Assembly (NCBI RefSeq): GCF_003634215.1
Contig: NZ_RBWX01000008.1
Location: 186,001 to 250,000 of the forward strand
Origin: Sphingosinicella microcystinivorans
GTDB lineage: Bacteria; Pseudomonadota; Alphaproteobacteria; Sphingomonadales; Sphingomonadaceae
DNA length: 64,000 nucleotides
Reading direction: 5' to 3'
The position numbers were made by a program, and so were the translations under genes. The notes beneath the pieces were generated by a model. It saw only the letters and a list, made by a program, of their open reading frames with translations, made no database searches and was not told the DNA's origin. Each line of letters starts with the position of its first letter. Positions within the stretch are counted from its first letter, which is position 1. Of this stretch, positions 10,532 through 18,378 are shown in pieces.

Positions 10532-11713
10532 ATGGCGAACTACGTCTTCAAACTGCCCGACATCGGCGAAGGTATCGCCGAGGCCGAACTCGTCCAGTGG
10601 TACGTGAAACCCGGCGATGCGGTCGCCGAGGATCAACCGCTCGCCGACGTGATGACCGACAAGGCGACCGTGGAACTCACGTCGCCGGTCTCCGGCACCG
10701 TCGTCGCGATCCACGGTGAAGAGGGGCAGCTTCGGCAGATCGGCTCGGCGCTTGTTGAATTCGCACTCGAAGGCGAAGCGCCCGCCGAACCCGCGGAAGA
10801 AGCCGCGCCCGCTCCAGCCCCGGTCGAAACGCCGCCCCCCACACAGGCACCGGCCGCGCAGCGCCCCAAGGCCTCGCCGCTGGTGCGCCGCCTTGCGAAG
10901 CAGGCTGGTGTGCAGCTGGAGGACGTAAAAGGCTCCGGTCCTTATGGCCGCATTCGCCGCCCCGATTTCGAAGCCCACCTCGCAGCGGCGCAGAAACCGG
11001 CTGCGCCCGCCGCTGGGGAATTCACCGAGACGAAACTCGTCGGCCTGCGCCGCAAGATCGCCGAGAAGATGGAAATCTCCGCGCGGCGCATCCCGCATTT
11101 CGCTTACGTTGAGGAGGTCGATCTCACCGCGCTCGAAGCCGCGCGCGCGCAGCTCAATGCGCGCTATGGAAACGAACGGCCGAAGCTCACGTTATTGCCG
11201 TTCTTCATCCAGGCGCTCGTCCGCGTGCTGCCGCAGTACCCGCAGATCAACGCGACCTACGACGACGATGCCGGCGTCGTCCGCCGCTACACGCCTGTCC
11301 ATGCCGGGATCGCGACGCAGACCGACAACGGTCTGATCGTGCCGGTGGTTCGGAACGCACAAAGCCTTGGCCTCTGGGATCTCGCCGCAGAGATTGCCCG
11401 CCTCGCCGCCGCCGCGCGCGATGGCACAGCGAAGCGCGACGAACTCTCAGGCTCCACGATCACGATCACCAGCCTTGGTACGCTCGGCGGCATCGCGACA
11501 ACGCCGGTCATCAATCATCCGGAGGTCGCGATCATCGGCCCCAACCGCCTCGTCGAACGCCCGGTCGTACGGAACGGCAGCATCGAAATCCGCAAGATGA
11601 TGAATGTGTCCTCATCGTTCGACCACCGCGTGGTGGACGGATACGACGCAGCGCGCTTCATCGGCGAGGTGAAGGCACTTCTCGAGTCCCCGACGCTGCT
11701 GCTGGCGCGCTGA
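10532..11713 (+). CDS. bkdC: Dihydrolipoamide acyltransferase E2 of branched-chain 2-oxoacid dehydrogenase
   Basis: 393 residues. An N-terminal lipoyl domain carries the lipoylated lysine in MTDKATVEL (Lys44). A Pro/Ala-rich linker is followed by a peripheral-subunit-binding domain at about 113-146 (SPLVRRLAKQAGVQLEDVKG). The catalytic acyltransferase domain ends with FDHRVVDG (His365, Asp369). It transfers the acyl group to CoA. The dihydrolipoamide dehydrogenase (E3) is not in this operon, so the complex must borrow one from elsewhere. It converges on the cyclophilin gene with two bases between stops. Confidence 0.93.
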   Translation: MANYVFKLPDIGEGIAEAELVQWYVKPGDAVAEDQPLADVMTDKATVELTSPVSGTVVAIHGEEGQLRQIGSALVEFALEGEAPAEPAEEAAPAPAPVETPPPTQAPAAQRPKASPLVRRLAKQAGVQLEDVKGSGPYGRIRRPDFEAHLAAAQKPAAPAAGEFTETKLVGLRRKIAEKMEISARRIPHFAYVEEVDLTALEAARAQLNARYGNERPKLTLLPFFIQALVRVLPQYPQINATYDDDAGVVRRYTPVHAGIATQTDNGLIVPVVRNAQSLGLWDLAAEIARLAAAARDGTAKRDELSGSTITITSLGTLGGIATTPVINHPEVAIIGPNRLVERPVVRNGSIEIRKMMNVSSSFDHRVVDGYDAARFIGEVKALLESPTLLLAR

Positions 11714-11715
11714 GT

Positions 11716-12387
11716 TTACTGCGCCCGGCGCGCGGTGAGGATGCGCACGGGGGCGGCAATCATCTGCCCCTTCATCACGCCTACGCCCAGCGTCGGCGAG
11801 GTCGGCGCGTTCATGATCTTGCGCACCGTGTCCATGCCCTCCACGACCCGGCCGAACACAGCGAAGCCGAGATTGTCGCCGGGCTTCGAAGGGTCCGCGT
11901 TCAGCGAATCGAGCGCGCCGATGGTGATGAAGAAATCGCCGTCCGCGCTGCCCGGCGCACCGCGCGCCATAGAGATCGCGCCGTCGGTGTGCGAAAGGCC
12001 GGTCTTCGTCGTCGGTTCGTGCGCTATCTTGGGCAGCACCTTCTTCGGGTTGCCCTGCGTGCCGCCCTGGATGAGCCCGTAGCTGCCGTCGTCCGAAAGT
12101 TTCATCGCACGATAGAAGGCCGTGCCGTCCAGCCGCTTCTGATCGACGTAGCGCAGGAAATTCGCCGTCGTGATCGGCGCGCGTTCCTTTTCCAGCGCCA
12201 GCACGATCGGCCCCTCGCTGGTTGTGATCGCGACACGCACGGTCTCGTAAACCTTCTCCGGCACAGGCGGCGGCGCGGGCGGCGCTTCGGCAGGCGTTGC
12301 GGGGATCTGCTGCTCGGTCTGCGCGAGCGAAGGCATGGCGACGGCAACGGCAAGCAGCGCGGTGCAAAGGGCTGTGAGTCGAATCAT
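11716..12387 (-). CDS. Periplasmic peptidyl-prolyl cis-trans isomerase (cyclophilin type)
   Basis: 223 residues from the ATG at 12387; an upstream start at 12429 would add a basic leader before the signal peptide (MIRLTALCTALLAVAVAMPSLAQ). After a Pro-rich linker the cyclophilin domain shows EGPIVLALEKERAPITTANF, FYRAMK with the catalytic Arg, LIQGGTQG, and GDFFITIG. It should assist folding of exported proteins in the periplasm. It follows the ferredoxin reductase gene on the same strand after 54 bases. Confidence 0.9.
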   Translation of the reverse strand: MIRLTALCTALLAVAVAMPSLAQTEQQIPATPAEAPPAPPPVPEKVYETVRVAITTSEGPIVLALEKERAPITTANFLRYVDQKRLDGTAFYRAMKLSDDGSYGLIQGGTQGNPKKVLPKIAHEPTTKTGLSHTDGAISMARGAPGSADGDFFITIGALDSLNADPSKPGDNLGFAVFGRVVEGMDTVRKIMNAPTSPTLGVGVMKGQMIAAPVRILTARRAQ

Positions 12388-12441
12388 GGCGCTAAGGTTA
12401 GTGCGGCTTGCCGTCCGGCGGAATCGCAAAACCGCTTCCCT

Positions 12442-13257
12442 TCAACCAACGAACGCGCGTTCGATCACATACTGGCCCGGCGCCGCGTTCGATCCTTCGG
12501 CAAAACCGCTGGATTCGAACCGCGCGGCGAGCGACCGGATCATCGTCATGCTCCCGCACATCATCACACGGTCGATTTCGGGATCGAATGCCTTCGGTCC
12601 TCGCAGCGGCGGGCCGAAAAGCGTTCCGTCCTCGATCAGCGCGTCGATGCGTCCGGTCGTGCGGAATCGTTCGCGCGTTACCGTCGGCAGATAGGAAAGC
12701 TGCAGTAACGCCTGATCCTGTACCAAGGGATCGCCGGCAAGATGGCTTTCAAGCTCGGTACGATAGGCAAGGTCGCTGACCTGCCGCACCGAATGGACGA
12801 GCACGATCTGGTTGAACCGCTCGTAAATGTCGGGATCCCGCACGAGGCTCATGAACGGCGCGAGGCCCGTGCCGGTCGAGAGCAGGAACAGCCGCCGCCC
12901 GGGTAGCAGCGCATCGGCAACCAGCGTTCCTGTAGGCTTGCGGCCCAGGAAAAGCTGATCGCCGGGCTCGATCCGCTGAAGCTGCGCGGTGAGCGGCCCG
13001 TCCGGCACCTTGATCGACAGCAATTCCAGTTCCTCGGCCCATGCGGGACTTGCGATCGAGTATGCGCGCAGCAGTGGCCGCCGCTCACCGGGCAGGCCGA
13101 TCATCACGAATTCGCCCGAACGGAAGCGGAAGCTGGAAGGGCGCGTGATGGTGAAGCTGAACAGGTGGTCGTTCCAGTGCCGCACGGCACGCACGGTTTC
13201 CACGGTCAGCGCATCGGACGGCGCGAGGATGCGGGCTGCCGCTGCGCGGTCGCTCAT
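12442..13257 (-). CDS. fpr: Ferredoxin--NADP reductase
   Basis: 271 residues. The FAD-binding motif is RAYSIASPAWAEELELLSIK and the NADP-binding segment is LFLLSTGTGLAPFMSLVRDPD; the C-terminus MMCGSMTMIRSLAARFESSGF and AFVG are typical of the bacterial subclass I Fpr. It exchanges electrons between NADPH and ferredoxin or flavodoxin and supports iron-sulfur cluster metabolism and the oxidative stress response. A Fur-like box lies about 50 bases upstream of its start, suggesting iron control. Confidence 0.92.
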   Translation of the reverse strand: MSDRAAAARILAPSDALTVETVRAVRHWNDHLFSFTITRPSSFRFRSGEFVMIGLPGERRPLLRAYSIASPAWAEELELLSIKVPDGPLTAQLQRIEPGDQLFLGRKPTGTLVADALLPGRRLFLLSTGTGLAPFMSLVRDPDIYERFNQIVLVHSVRQVSDLAYRTELESHLAGDPLVQDQALLQLSYLPTVTRERFRTTGRIDALIEDGTLFGPPLRGPKAFDPEIDRVMMCGSMTMIRSLAARFESSGFAEGSNAAPGQYVIERAFVG

Positions 13258-13306
13258 GGATCGTCTTTCATCTCAAGCTGGCGAATCGCGAGTTCTTTTA
13301 CGCTAT

Positions 13307-13324
13307 TGAGAATGATTTGCAAAT
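13307..13324 (-). promoter_or_regulatory. Fur-like box upstream of fpr
   Basis: TGAGAATGATTTGCA at 13307-13321 resembles the 7-1-7 Fur consensus TGATAATNATTATCA. It overlaps a perfect ten-base palindrome ATTTGCAAAT (13315-13324). Its place 50-70 bases before the fpr start suits repression by Fur or a related iron regulator. The match is by eye. Confidence 0.5.
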
Positions 13325-13453
13325 CTTCATCCCTTGCCCATGCCAGCGAGACAGAACGTCGCGGAACATTGCGTCGCATTGCACCGGTCGTACCGCCGGC
13401 CGAAATGTGCTAGCCAGGTCAAACAGATAGGCTGACGACAAGGAGTCGCCGCT

Positions 13454-14872
13454 GTGTTCGAATCAATGTTCGGTTCCGTGGATGCCGTGCTGCTGGCGCG
13501 TATCCAGTTCGCGTTCACGGTCAGCTTCCACTTCATCTTTCCCGCCTTCTCGATCGGGCTGGCGAGCTACCTCGCCGTGCTGGAAGGCCTTTGGCTGAAG
13601 ACCGGGCGGGATCACTATCTCGATCTCTTCCGCTACTGGCTGAAGATCTTTGCGGTCGCCTTCGCGATGGGCGTCGTCTCGGGCATCGTCATGTCGTATC
13701 AGTTCGGCACCAACTGGTCGGTGTTTTCGGACAAGGCCGGTCCGGTGATCGGCCCGCTCATGGCCTATGAAGTGCTCACCGCCTTCTTCCTTGAAGCGGG
13801 TTTCCTCGGCGTGATGCTGTTCGGCATGAACAAGGTTGGGAAGAAACTTCACTTCACCGCCACGCTGATGGTCGCGATCGGCACGTTCATCTCGGCCTTC
13901 TGGATTCTCAGCGTCAATTCCTGGATGCAGACCCCGGTCGGTCACATCATGGGCGAGAACGGCCAGTTTCTCCCCGGCGAAAGCTGGTGGGCGATCATCT
14001 TCAACCCCAGCTTCCCCTACCGCCTCGTCCACACCGTGATCGCCGCCTATCTCACCACGGCGTTCGTGGTGGGCGCGGTCGGCGCGTGGCACCTGCTGAA
14101 AGATCGCGCAAACCCGCACGCACGCATCATGTTCTCGATGGCGATGTGGATGGCCGCGCTCGTCGCGCCCGTGCAGATCTTCGCGGGCGACATGCATGGG
14201 CTGAACACGCTCGAGCACCAGCCGGTGAAGGTGATGGCGATGGAGGGGCACTATCAGAGCCACCCGGACGGCGCGCCCTTCTACCTCTTCGGTATCCCGA
14301 ACAGCAAAGAGCAGCGCATCGACTACGCCATTGCGATCCCCAAGGCGTCGTCGCTGATCCTCAAACACGATCCGAACGCACCGCTCGCGGGACTCGATAC
14401 CGTGCCGCGCGATGAGCAGCCGCCTGTGGGCATCGTGTTCTGGGCGTTCCGCATCATGGTCGGCATCGGAATGCTGATGCTGGGAATCGGCATGTGGAGC
14501 CTCGTCGCCCGCGTCAAAGGCCGCCTCTACGATTGGCCGCTGCTGCACCGCGCGGCGATGGTGATGGGGCCGTCGGGCTTCGTCGCCGTCATCGCGGGCT
14601 GGGTGACGACGGAGGTCGGGCGTCAGCCCTATACAGTCTACGGCCTGCTGCGGACCGCAGACAGCGCCTCCCCGCTTGCTGCCCCCGCCGTCGGCGCCTC
14701 ACTGCTGGCCTTCGTCGTCATCTACTTCGCGGTGTTCGGCGCGGGCACCTGGTACATTCTGAAGCTGATGTCGCACCGGCCGAAAGCCGGTGAAAAAGGC
14801 GTCGAGGCCGAACCCGGCCCGACCCGAACAGCCGGCATCACCCCCGCCCCCGCCATGGAGGCCGAACAATGA
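13454..14872 (+). CDS. cydA: Cytochrome bd-type (cyanide-insensitive) quinol oxidase subunit I
   Basis: 472 residues from a GTG at 13454, eight bases after AGGAG. Multiple membrane helices carry the usual haem ligands; conserved segments include RIQFAFTVSFHFIFPAFSIG, SYQFGTNWSVFSD, FFLEAGFLGVMLFG and AGDMHGLNTLEHQP. The Q-loop is short, with VTTEVGRQPYTVYG close behind, as in the CioA type. It oxidises quinol and reduces oxygen to water at the inner membrane. It overlaps subunit II by ATGA. Confidence 0.94.
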   Translation: MFESMFGSVDAVLLARIQFAFTVSFHFIFPAFSIGLASYLAVLEGLWLKTGRDHYLDLFRYWLKIFAVAFAMGVVSGIVMSYQFGTNWSVFSDKAGPVIGPLMAYEVLTAFFLEAGFLGVMLFGMNKVGKKLHFTATLMVAIGTFISAFWILSVNSWMQTPVGHIMGENGQFLPGESWWAIIFNPSFPYRLVHTVIAAYLTTAFVVGAVGAWHLLKDRANPHARIMFSMAMWMAALVAPVQIFAGDMHGLNTLEHQPVKVMAMEGHYQSHPDGAPFYLFGIPNSKEQRIDYAIAIPKASSLILKHDPNAPLAGLDTVPRDEQPPVGIVFWAFRIMVGIGMLMLGIGMWSLVARVKGRLYDWPLLHRAAMVMGPSGFVAVIAGWVTTEVGRQPYTVYGLLRTADSASPLAAPAVGASLLAFVVIYFAVFGAGTWYILKLMSHRPKAGEKGVEAEPGPTRTAGITPAPAMEAEQ

Positions 14873-15873
14873 GCGTCAACATCGATCTCACCACCGTCTG
14901 GGCGTTCATCATCGCCTTCGGCATCTTCGCCTATGTGGTGATGGATGGGTTCGATCTCGGGATCGGCATCCTGTTCCCGGTCTTCAAGGGCGAAGAGCGC
15001 GATCAGGCGATGAACGCGATCGCGCCGGTGTGGGACGGCAACGAGACGTGGCTCGTGCTTGGCGGCGGCGGGCTGTTCGCTGCCTTTCCGCTCGCTTACG
15101 CGATCATCCTGCCCGCGACCTATCCGCTCATTATCGCGATGCTGCTCGGGCTCGTGTTCCGCGGCGTCGCCTTCGAGTTCCGGTGGCGCGATCCCGCTCA
15201 CCGTGCCTTCTGGGACATGGCGTTCACCGGCGGCTCGATTATCGCGGCCTTTTCGCAGGGCATGATCCTCGGCGCGATCCTGCAGGGAATCGCGGTCGAC
15301 GGCCGCGCCTACGCAGGCGGCTGGCTCGACTGGCTCAGCCCATACAGCCTGCTCACCGGCGCGGGCGTCGTCGCTGGCTATGCGCTGCTCGGCGCGACGT
15401 GGCTGATCGTGAAGGTGGAAGGCGGTGCACTCGACCACGCCTACCGCCTCGCGGGCCGCGCAGCGCTCGCAACCCTGGCGCTGATGGTCGCCGTCAGCCT
15501 CGCGACACCCTTCCTCGAGCACCACTATTGGGAGCGCTGGTTCGAAATGCCGAACATGCTCTTCACCAGCCAGGTGCCGCTGCTCGTCGTCATCGCCACC
15601 TATTTCCTGTTCCGCACGCTGAAAAAGCGCGCGACATGGTCACCGTTTCTGCTGTCGCTGGGCCTGTTCCTGCTCGGCACCATCGGTCTCGGCATCAGCA
15701 TGTTTCCCTACGTCGTGCCGGACAGCGTCACGATCTGGGACGCCGCTGCGCCGGAAAGCAGCCAGGTGTTCATGCTCGTCGGCGTGGTCCTCGTCATGCC
15801 GCTCATCCTCGCCTACACCGCGTGGGCTTACTGGGTGTTCCGCGGGAAGGTCGGCAGCCATGGCTACCACTGA
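14869..15873 (+). CDS. cydB: Cytochrome bd-type quinol oxidase subunit II
   Basis: 334 residues, about eight to nine membrane segments. The opening FIIAFGIFAYVVMDGFDLGIGI and WDGNETWLVLGGGGLFAAFP are the conserved core of CydB/CioB. FRGVAFEFRW and GGSIIAAFSQGMILGAILQG follow. It forms the heterodimer with subunit I. The coding region overlaps cydA by four bases upstream and a small DUF2474 gene by 14 bases downstream. Confidence 0.94.
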   Translation: MSVNIDLTTVWAFIIAFGIFAYVVMDGFDLGIGILFPVFKGEERDQAMNAIAPVWDGNETWLVLGGGGLFAAFPLAYAIILPATYPLIIAMLLGLVFRGVAFEFRWRDPAHRAFWDMAFTGGSIIAAFSQGMILGAILQGIAVDGRAYAGGWLDWLSPYSLLTGAGVVAGYALLGATWLIVKVEGGALDHAYRLAGRAALATLALMVAVSLATPFLEHHYWERWFEMPNMLFTSQVPLLVVIATYFLFRTLKKRATWSPFLLSLGLFLLGTIGLGISMFPYVVPDSVTIWDAAAPESSQVFMLVGVVLVMPLILAYTAWAYWVFRGKVGSHGYH

Positions 15874-15982
15874 GACGGGCGCGCCGCTCTGGAAGCGCTT
15901 CCTCTGGATGGCGGCGATCTGGGCGGCGAGCGTCGCGGTGCTCGGCGTCGTCGCGATGCTGCTGAAAGCCTGGCTGCGCTGA
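15860..15982 (+). CDS. DUF2474-type small membrane protein of the bd oxidase operon
   Basis: 40 residues from the ATG at 15860, inside the 3' end of cydB in another frame, ending at TGA 15980-15982. The protein reads MATTETGAPLWKRFLWMAAI and then WAASVAVLGVVAMLLKAWLR: one membrane helix with an N-terminal LWKR motif. The size, sequence and position directly after cioB/cydB match the DUF2474 family, thought to be a CydX-like accessory subunit of CIO oxidases. That role is inferred from context. Confidence 0.75.
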   Translation: MATTETGAPLWKRFLWMAAIWAASVAVLGVVAMLLKAWLR

Positions 15983-15986
15983 ACCT

Positions 15987-16379
15987 TCAGGCGGGATCGT
16001 CAACGCCCAAATGGCGGCCGGTCGCCCGCTTGTGTGCCCGCAGGATCGTCACGACATCCGCCTCGCGGTCGAACTGCATCCCGAACCGGCCGTGCTCAGC
16101 CCAGCGCACGACACCGGCAAGCGGGGCATTGCCCGGCAGGTCCACCACCACGCGCGCGCCGACTTCGGGGTAGTAAGGGCTGCGCAGCCGCATCCCGCGC
16201 GCGGAAATCTCCACAACGGTCGCCGGACCTGCCCATCCCCGTGTCCGCATCCGGGCCGACCAGAACAGTGACAGAGACCGCGTGGCACCGCGCCGCTCCG
16301 GTCCGCCCGCGAGCGCCTTGCCGCCGTCGCCGCGCCATGTGGGAAGTACGCCCTGCAACCTTGCAAAAAACTGGATCAT
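15987..16379 (-). CDS. PilZ domain protein
   Basis: 130 residues with a single PilZ domain. The arginine-containing motif is PERRGATR near residue 30, and the second motif is VVEISARGMRLRSP (around residues 55-68), followed by VVRWAEHGRFGMQFDR. Such domains bind cyclic-di-GMP and adjust motility, surface polysaccharide or adhesion. There is no partner domain, so it probably acts by binding another protein. It is transcribed alone, convergent with the bd oxidase operon. Confidence 0.82.
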   Translation of the reverse strand: MIQFFARLQGVLPTWRGDGGKALAGGPERRGATRSLSLFWSARMRTRGWAGPATVVEISARGMRLRSPYYPEVGARVVVDLPGNAPLAGVVRWAEHGRFGMQFDREADVVTILRAHKRATGRHLGVDDPA

Positions 16380-16444
16380 CTGAGCCGCCCCTTGTCGAAG
16401 CCCGTGATCCCCCGCAGCGCTGGTGTGCGCTCAAAGTGTAAAGA

Positions 16445-16624
16445 AAATCTTAACGGATGCCCGCAGAAGTTGATTCCAGGCCAATGTTGCAATTCCTGCA
16501 ACGAGCGATGCAGACTTTGCGGTGGTCAGCTCCCTTCGCAGGTGCAACAAAGGGCCTGCCAGAAATGGCGATCCTCCCCAAGGATTTACTATTAGGGCCG
16601 ACCTTCGGGTCGGCCCTTTTCTTT
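16445..16624 (+). ncRNA. Candidate structured small RNA with intrinsic terminator
   Basis: Between the PilZ gene and the LysR gene, both on the minus strand, the + strand carries a row of hairpins. These are GTTGCA/TGCAAC (16486-16502), CTTTG/CAAAG (16515-16552), GCCA-GAAA-TGGC (16558-16569) and ATCCT/AGGAT with loop CCCCA (16571-16585). They end in a UUCG-capped ten-base-pair terminator stem with a T-rich tail (16594-16624). The terminator is oriented for a + transcript, yet no + strand gene precedes it. C-rich loops (CCTCCCC, GCTCCCTT) could pair with ribosome binding sites. The 5' end is not defined. I do not recognise a known Rfam family. Confidence 0.5.
16594..16624 (+). terminator. Rho-independent terminator
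   Basis: AGGGCCGACC, a TTCG tetraloop, GGTCGGCCCT and then TTTCTTT. The stem is perfect over ten pairs and the T tract follows on the + strand only, so it ends a + transcript (the candidate small RNA). It could also block read-through toward the LysR gene. Confidence 0.85.
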
Positions 16625-16644
16625 GCCAAGGCGTTACAGAAATT

Positions 16645-17553
16645 TCAGGCTGTTGCGGAAAGCGCGCCGACGTCGGGCCGTGCAGCGGATTCGGCCTGAA
16701 GCCAGTCTCGGAAGCGCCGCAAGGCAATGTCGGAAGCACCCGGCTTCCGTGATACCCACCAATAGCTGTACGGCGTCGCGACGCTTTCGCCGAACGGCCG
16801 CTCGAGCCGGGCGTCGCCTTCGTAGAAGCGCACCGAATCCTCAAGCGTCAGCGCGATACCGAGCCCCGCCTCCGCCGCCGCGATCAGCATCGGGCCGCTG
16901 TCATACTGTTCGGTGCGCGTGATTGCGCGCTCGTCGAGGCCCATCGCCTGCAGCCAGAGCGGCAGCACCTTCGAAAGCCCGCCGTGCAGCAGCAGCGCAT
17001 GATCGCGCAGCGCCTCGCGGACCGGCGTTCCCCGCGCCACGAGACCCGGCGCGCAGACCGCGAAGCCCGCCTGCGGCTTCAGTTCACAGGAATCGGCGCC
17101 CTCGGGCACGGTTTCCGCAAACACGATGATGGCATCAAGGCTGGCGCCAAGCTTCTCGAACGGCGCTCCCGACGAATCGAAACGCAGCGTGATATCGGGA
17201 TAGCGCGCACGGAAACGCGCGAGGCGCGGCAGCAGCCACGCACTCGCGTAAGAGGGCGGCACACCGATCGCCAGGCTGCGTTCGCCGCCCGAGCGCACCT
17301 CGCCCAGGATGCGGCCGATGGCGTCGAAATGCGGTGCGATCTGCGTGAACAGGCGGGCGCCCTCCGGTGTCGGCTTCAATTCGTGATGCCGCCGCTCGAA
17401 CAGCGGCCGCCCGACGTGCGCCTCCAGCGACTGGAGCCGCCGGCTGAGCGCCGAAACCGAAAGGTTGAGCTCGTTTGAAGCCGCGCGCAGGGTTCCGCCG
17501 CGGTAGGCCGCGACGAACGCTTCAAGTGAACCCATCGGCGGCAGGCGGCGCAT
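16645..17553 (-). CDS. LysR-family transcriptional regulator (GcvA-like)
   Basis: 302 residues. The N-terminal helix-turn-helix reads MGSLEAFVAAYRGGTLRAAS, then ELNLSVSALSRRLQSLEAHV, then GRPLFERRHHELKPTPEG. A periplasmic-binding-like effector domain follows, with FEKLGASLDAIIVFAE and GPMLIAAAEAGLGIAL. The closing arrangement (FRDWLQAESA) is like GcvA-type regulators. The neighbours are a candidate RNA and a small exported protein; no divergent metabolic gene identifies a target. Confidence 0.9.
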   Translation of the reverse strand: MRRLPPMGSLEAFVAAYRGGTLRAASNELNLSVSALSRRLQSLEAHVGRPLFERRHHELKPTPEGARLFTQIAPHFDAIGRILGEVRSGGERSLAIGVPPSYASAWLLPRLARFRARYPDITLRFDSSGAPFEKLGASLDAIIVFAETVPEGADSCELKPQAGFAVCAPGLVARGTPVREALRDHALLLHGGLSKVLPLWLQAMGLDERAITRTEQYDSGPMLIAAAEAGLGIALTLEDSVRFYEGDARLERPFGESVATPYSYWWVSRKPGASDIALRRFRDWLQAESAARPDVGALSATA

Positions 17554-17865
17554 GTTACACCGCCGCGACCGGTCCGGCGAGGCACCGGATACGCATCATG
17601 GCCTCTCTGGCTTCCACCCGCTCCACACCTTTGCGAGCGGTGATCGTGGTTGCATTGTTGCAACGCAGCATAAATTTGGCAAGAGTTGAAACTGCGTTCA
17701 GTATTTTTCCGCTGCCGCGCCTGAGACATTCCATAGGCTTAGGCGTATCGTTGCAAAAACGGAAACCCACGTTGCCAAGGTCGCGATGGTCGAAGGGGGC
17801 CTGTTTCATATGCTGCGCCGCACAAACGAACGGTTTTGATCGTTTGCAGAGCAGGGAGACCCATC
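17554..17865. other. Intergenic region with an inverted repeat before a small exported protein
   Basis: 312 bases without a supported gene. CAAACGA (17823-17829) and TCGTTTG (17840-17846) form a perfect seven-base inverted repeat ending just before the GGGAG site of the downstream gene. It could be an operator or a 5'-UTR hairpin. CACCCGCTCCA at 17618-17628 repeats the 3' end of the nearby tRNA-Gly; I see no other sign of integration. Confidence 0.4.
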
Positions 17866-18180
17866 ATGAAGATCATTCTCGGTCTGGCCGCCGCGAGCAT
17901 GATTGCCGGCGTGTCCGCGCCGGCCGCCGCCGCACCGTATGGCTTTTATAAGTCGCGCATCGATTTCACCCATGCCCCGACGGGCTACGAGGTGACCGGT
18001 CGCAGCACCGCCGGCGGCGTGCTTTTGCTGAAGGGCGAAAACCCCGACACGGGCAAGACGTTCGACCTCCGCGTTTCGCGCAAGGGTCACATCACCGGCA
18101 TGTGGGAAGGCGCCGCGATCGACCGCTGGGTCGGCGGCAAGGACGCACCGCAGCTGCTCGCCCAGCGCGATTTCGATTAA
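17866..18180 (+). CDS. Small exported protein of unknown function
   Basis: 104 residues from the ATG at 17866, preceded by GGGAG. A signal peptide (MKIILGLAAASMIAGVSAPAAAA) is followed by a mature part of about 80 residues: YKSRIDFTHAPTGYEVTGRS, then LLKGENPDTGKTFDLRVSRKG and HITGMWEGAAIDRWVGGKD. There is no cysteine or recognised motif. It looks like a stand-alone periplasmic beta-rich protein and has its own terminator downstream. I do not recognise the family. Confidence 0.75.
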   Translation: MKIILGLAAASMIAGVSAPAAAAPYGFYKSRIDFTHAPTGYEVTGRSTAGGVLLLKGENPDTGKTFDLRVSRKGHITGMWEGAAIDRWVGGKDAPQLLAQRDFD

Positions 18181-18198
18181 CGAGCCGTGTTTCGATGA

Positions 18199-18236
18199 AA
18201 GGGTCTTGCCGGCACCCCGGCAGGGCCCTTTCGCGT
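18199..18236 (+). terminator. Rho-independent terminator after the small exported protein
   Basis: AGGGTCTTGCCGG, a CACC loop and CCGGCAGGGCCCT form an imperfect but long stem followed by TTTCG. It is located 20 bases after the stop codon at 18180. Confidence 0.6.
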
Positions 18237-18301
18237 TTCCGGCTATCGCGCGGCGTTGACCTCCACCGCTGCCTTGTGGCAAGCGAGCGCAGCCTCGGGG
18301 C

Positions 18302-18375
18302 GCGGGTGTAGCTCAATGGTAGAGCAGAAGCCTTCCAAGCTTACGACGAGGGTTCGATTCCCTTCACCCGCTCCA
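18302..18375 (+). tRNA. tRNA-Gly (anticodon TCC)
   Basis: The acceptor stem GCGGGTG (18302-18308) pairs with CACCCGC (18365-18371), then the discriminator T and encoded CCA. The D arm contains GCTCAATGGTAGAGC; the anticodon loop CTTCCAA gives TCC for glycine; the T arm contains GGTTCGATTCC. Length 74 with CCA. Confidence 0.97.
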
Positions 18376-18378
18376 GCC

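Noticed and set aside
13327-13536. Small minus-strand frame between fpr and cydA
   Set aside because: It overlaps the cydA start and its ribosome binding site, and has no ribosome binding site or motif of its own.
14790-15965. 391-codon frame overlapping cydB
   Set aside because: It is a frame-shifted shadow of cydB with an Arg-rich, low-complexity translation.
17618-18375. Repeat of the tRNA-Gly 3' end (CACCCGCTCCA) at 17618, suggesting attachment sites near the amine island
   Set aside because: The copy is only 11 bases, lies on the wrong side of the tRNA relative to the island, and there is no integrase or matching repeat beyond 38.5 kb.
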